A DNA stretch of 64,000 nt, taken from Methylobacterium sp. PvR107. Its GTDB lineage: Bacteria; Pseudomonadota; Alphaproteobacteria; Rhizobiales; Beijerinckiaceae. The stretch is from positions 3,238,001 through 3,302,000 of the forward strand of contig NZ_JAFIBW010000001.1 in NCBI RefSeq assembly GCF_017833295.1, in the 5' to 3' direction. This document shows, in pieces, positions 61,438 to 64,000 of the stretch (position 1 is its first letter; the number at the start of each line of letters is the position of its first letter). The notes under the pieces were generated by a model. It saw nothing but the letters and a program-made list of their open reading frames with translations, did no database searches and was not told the origin of the DNA. Made by a program: the position numbers and the translations under genes.

Positions 61438-62964
61438 TCAATCCGTCTCCCCGTCCAACCCCAGCCAGTGCCGCCCGTCCCGGGCCAGGAGGTCGTCGGC
61501 CTCCTTCGGGCCGGGGCTTCCGGCCGGATAGAACGCGACATCCGCCTGCGGCCAGCCCTTGAGCAGCGGCTCCACCGCCGCCCAGCCGGCCTCGATGTTA
61601 TCGGCGCGCTGGAACAGCGTCGCGTCGCCGGTCATGCAATCGTAGAGCAGCGTCTCGTAACCGACATTCGGCCGGTCGGCGAAGAAGTCCTTGTAGCGGA
61701 AGCCGGAGCGTACCCGGCCGATCTTCATCTGCGGCCCCGGCACCTTGACGTTGAACTCGGTGCTGACCCCGTGGTCGGGATCGATCAGGATCCGCATCAC
61801 GGTCGGCCCGAGGTCGGCGGTCGGCGTGTCCTCGAACATCTTGAACGGGGCCGGCTTGAACAGGATCGCGATCTCGGTGCGCCGCCCGGTCATGCGCTTG
61901 CCGGTGCGGATGTAGAACGGCACGCCGGCCCAGCGCCAGTTCTCAATGTTGAGCTTCAACGCGATGTAGGTCTCGGTGACCGAATCCTTGGCGACGTGCG
62001 GCTCGTCCCGGTAGGCCGGAACGTCGCGTCCCTCCGAGGTGCCGGCCGTGTACTGGCCGCGCACCGCATCCTCCGGTGGGATCGGCCGCACCGCCTCGGC
62101 GAGCTTCGCCTTCTCGGTGCGCACGGCCTCGGCGTCGAAGGAGTTCGGCGGCTCCATGCCGACCATGCAGAGCAGCTGGAACATGTGGTTCGGCACCATG
62201 TCGCGCAGCGCCCCGGTCGGCTCGTAGAAGCCACCGCGCTCCTCGACGCCGACCGTCTCGGCGGCGGTGATCTGGATGCTGTCGATGTATTCCCGCCGCC
62301 AGACCGGCTCCAGCAGCCCGTTGGCGAACCGGAACGCCATGATCGACTGCACCGTCTCCTTTCCGAGGAAATGGTCGATCCGGAAGAACTGGCTCTCGTC
62401 GCCCTGTTTGAGGATCCGGGCATTGAGGGCCCGGGCCGAGTCGAGATCGGAGCCGAACGGCTTCTCGATGACCACGCGGCGGAAGCTGTCGCCCTCTTGG
62501 CGGAGCAGCCCGGCCTGCCCGAGCCCGTCCACGATCGTCCCGAAGAAGCGGGCCGCCACCGCGCAGTAGAACACCGCGTTGCCGGTGACCCGCTGCTTCA
62601 CGGCGGCGTAGGTCTCGGGCTTCTCGAAATCACCCTTGAGGTAGTGCAGGCGCTCGCGGATGAAGCCCCAGCTCGTCGGGTCGATATGGTCGGCGTGAAA
62701 CTCGGAGGTCGGGTCCTTGCTGAACGCCTCCAGCGTCTGGGTGAGGTTTTCGCGGAGGGATTCGTCGGTGCCGTCGTTGTGGTCGATGCCGAGGATCGAG
62801 AAGCCCTCGGCCAGGAGCCCGGCGCCCGCGAGGTTGTAGAGCGAGGGCATCAGCAGGCGCTTGGTCAGGTCGCCGCCGGCCCCGAAGATCACCAGCGTGC
62901 AGGGCGGCGCCGGCTCGGTGCCGCAGGCTGCCGTGTCCTTGAGGGCTGTCGTCGGCTCGGCCAT
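61438..62964 (-). CDS. zwf: Glucose-6-phosphate dehydrogenase
   Basis: 508 aa. Oxidises glucose 6-phosphate with NADP+ in the pentose phosphate / Entner-Doudoroff entry. Cofactor loop FGAGGDLTKR, VIEKPFGSDL, and the catalytic RIDHFLGKE segment are present. No pgl or edd gene is nearby. Divergent from the CDF gene. Confidence 0.96.
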   Translation of the reverse strand: MAEPTTALKDTAACGTEPAPPCTLVIFGAGGDLTKRLLMPSLYNLAGAGLLAEGFSILGIDHNDGTDESLRENLTQTLEAFSKDPTSEFHADHIDPTSWGFIRERLHYLKGDFEKPETYAAVKQRVTGNAVFYCAVAARFFGTIVDGLGQAGLLRQEGDSFRRVVIEKPFGSDLDSARALNARILKQGDESQFFRIDHFLGKETVQSIMAFRFANGLLEPVWRREYIDSIQITAAETVGVEERGGFYEPTGALRDMVPNHMFQLLCMVGMEPPNSFDAEAVRTEKAKLAEAVRPIPPEDAVRGQYTAGTSEGRDVPAYRDEPHVAKDSVTETYIALKLNIENWRWAGVPFYIRTGKRMTGRRTEIAILFKPAPFKMFEDTPTADLGPTVMRILIDPDHGVSTEFNVKVPGPQMKIGRVRSGFRYKDFFADRPNVGYETLLYDCMTGDATLFQRADNIEAGWAAVEPLLKGWPQADVAFYPAGSPGPKEADDLLARDGRHWLGLDGETD

Positions 62965-63080
62965 CCCTGACTCCCGTGTGGCTGCGGTGCAGCAAACCGG
63001 CCTGACAACCCGCCGCGGCGAGGGCCGTTCCGGTGCCCGTTGGGCTATGCTGCGCCGAGTCTAGGATCAAGGAACCCCGC

Positions 63081-64000
63081 ATGCATACCCATTCCCTCGA
63101 ACCCTGGGCTCACAGCCACGTCTTCCTGGGCAACCGGCACGAGCGGCACGCGCGCCGGACCTGGGCGGTGGTCGGGCTGACCGCCGCCACCATGGTCGCC
63201 GAGATCATCGGCGGCACGTGGTTCGGCTCGATGGCGCTGGTCGCCGACGGCTGGCACATGTCGACCCATGCGGCCGCGCTCGGCATCGCCGCCCTCGCCT
63301 ATCATTTCGCCCGACGGCACGCGGAGGATCCCCGCTTCAGCTTCGGCACAGGCAAGTTCGGGGATCTGGCGGCCTTCGCCAGCGCGATCATCCTCGGGCT
63401 CATCGCGCTGCTGATCGGCGCCGAGAGCCTCGACCGTCTGCTGCACCCGGTGGCGATCGGCTTCGGGCCGGCGATCCCGATCGCCATCCTGGGGCTCGCC
63501 GTGAACGTCGCCAGCGTCTGGCTGCTCCACGACGATCACGACGACGACGAGGGTCACGGAGACCACGCCCACGGGGGACACGCCCACGGGGGACACGCTC
63601 ACGGGGGACATGGCGGACACGGCGGGCACGACACCAACTTCCGGGCCGCCTACATCCATGTGCTCGCCGACGCGCTCACCTCGGTCCTGGCCATCGCGGC
63701 CCTGCTCGGCGGGCGCTATCTCGGCCTCGCCTGGCTCGATCCGGCCATGGGGCTGGTCGGCACGGCGGTGATCCTGGCATGGTCGTGGAGCCTGCTCCGC
63801 ACGGCCGGCCTCGTGCTTCTCGATGCCCGGCCCTCGCCCGCCGCCACCCGGGAGATCCGGGAGCGGCTGGAGATTGACGGCGACCGGATCAGCGACCTGC
63901 ATCTCTGGCAGGTCGGGCCGGGCCACCGCGCCGCCGTGATCGCCCTCGTCAGCGACGATCCCCGGCCGCCGGCCCACTACAAGGCCCGGCTCGCCGGGGT
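63081..64000 (+). CDS. dmeF: DmeF-like CDF metal exporter, truncated by the window end
   Basis: At least 306 residues; the 3' end lies outside. Membrane segments with metal sites DGWHMSTHAAAL (H-x3-H/D type) and HVLADALTSV, preceded by a His-containing N-terminus (HTHSLEPWAHSHVF) typical of the DmeF group (Co2+/Ni2+ exporters). A long His-rich loop (HDDHDDDEGHGDHAHGGHAH) holds a 15-bp tandem repeat. The exported ion is an inference. Confidence 0.87.
   Translation, partial: MHTHSLEPWAHSHVFLGNRHERHARRTWAVVGLTAATMVAEIIGGTWFGSMALVADGWHMSTHAAALGIAALAYHFARRHAEDPRFSFGTGKFGDLAAFASAIILGLIALLIGAESLDRLLHPVAIGFGPAIPIAILGLAVNVASVWLLHDDHDDDEGHGDHAHGGHAHGGHAHGGHGGHGGHDTNFRAAYIHVLADALTSVLAIAALLGGRYLGLAWLDPAMGLVGTAVILAWSWSLLRTAGLVLLDARPSPAATREIRERLEIDGDRISDLHLWQVGPGHRAAVIALVSDDPRPPAHYKARLAG
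63564..63608. repeat. Three 15-bp tandem repeats encoding HAHGG
   Basis: CACGCCCACGGGGGA repeated three times in frame (third unit with one synonymous change), within the His-rich loop of the CDF gene. Confidence 0.9.

Noticed and set aside
1..64000. CRISPR array, prophage or insertion sequence
   Set aside because: No regular spaced repeats, no integrase, transposase or phage structural genes were seen; the repeats present are palindromic intergenic elements and short coding tandem repeats.

Overview
The window reads as chromosomal DNA of a high-GC alphaproteobacterium, most likely Methylobacterium or a close relative. The reasons are the formate-tetrahydrofolate ligase of the C1 assimilation pathway, a lanmodulin-type lanthanide-binding EF-hand protein, the alphaproteobacterial gene set that surrounds the chromosome origin (mnmE, rho, hemE, PPSR, maf, aroE, coaE, dnaQ), and the many dispersed palindromic repeats between genes. 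No tRNA, rRNA, CRISPR array, prophage or intact insertion sequence was seen. The window ends inside a cation-efflux gene.

Layout. 0.1-6.5 kb: degenerate EAL protein, phosphate-selective-type porin, degenerate receiver, panC, a small secreted protein, and the overlapping pair ybaK/class A beta-lactamase. 6.6-13 kb: mnmE, ABC-F ATPase, zinc metallopeptidase, family-4-like uracil-DNA glycosylase. 13-20 kb: ETF-ubiquinone oxidoreductase, TPR protein, fhs, 8-oxoguanine deaminase. 20.5-24.3 kb: a broken DUF305 gene, a petP/petR-like regulator pair, then a lower-GC patch with an orphan substrate-binding protein. 24.3-28.4 kb: hydratase, dienelactone hydrolase, HAD phosphatase, PHB-depolymerase-type esterase. 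28.5-34.7 kb (minus strand): rho, then maf, a CDF transporter, aroE, coaE, a Cys-rich secreted protein and dnaQ. 35-40 kb: hisS, hisZ, hisG. 40.5-43.8 kb: hemE-hemJ and PPSR, diverging from a 475-bp gap that is the best candidate for the chromosomal origin. 43.9-44.5 kb: crcB under a fluoride riboswitch. 44.7-53.1 kb (minus strand): a seven-gene MoxR/DUF58/vWA/TPR/BatD operon, then the lanmodulin homolog and a conserved-looking protein of unknown function. 53.3-64 kb: mgtC, a YkgJ-type protein, cspA, an SDR, an NlpC/P60 protein, ispH, thrB, zwf and a DmeF-like CDF.

How the parts may work together. The hemE-PPSR gap carries DnaA-like boxes, one full CtrA half-site pair (TTAA-N7-TTAA), an AT-rich tract and eleven GANTC (CcrM) sites in about 360 bp. 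This is what an origin under cell-cycle control would look like. The MoxR/vWA operon resembles in composition the mxaRSACKL genes that load calcium into methanol dehydrogenase. It lies directly upstream, on the same strand, of the lanmodulin homolog, which suggests (inference only) a metal-handling role. Several mosaic palindromic repeats occur between genes, and two related copies are translated in frame inside the N-terminal regions of two genes of that operon.
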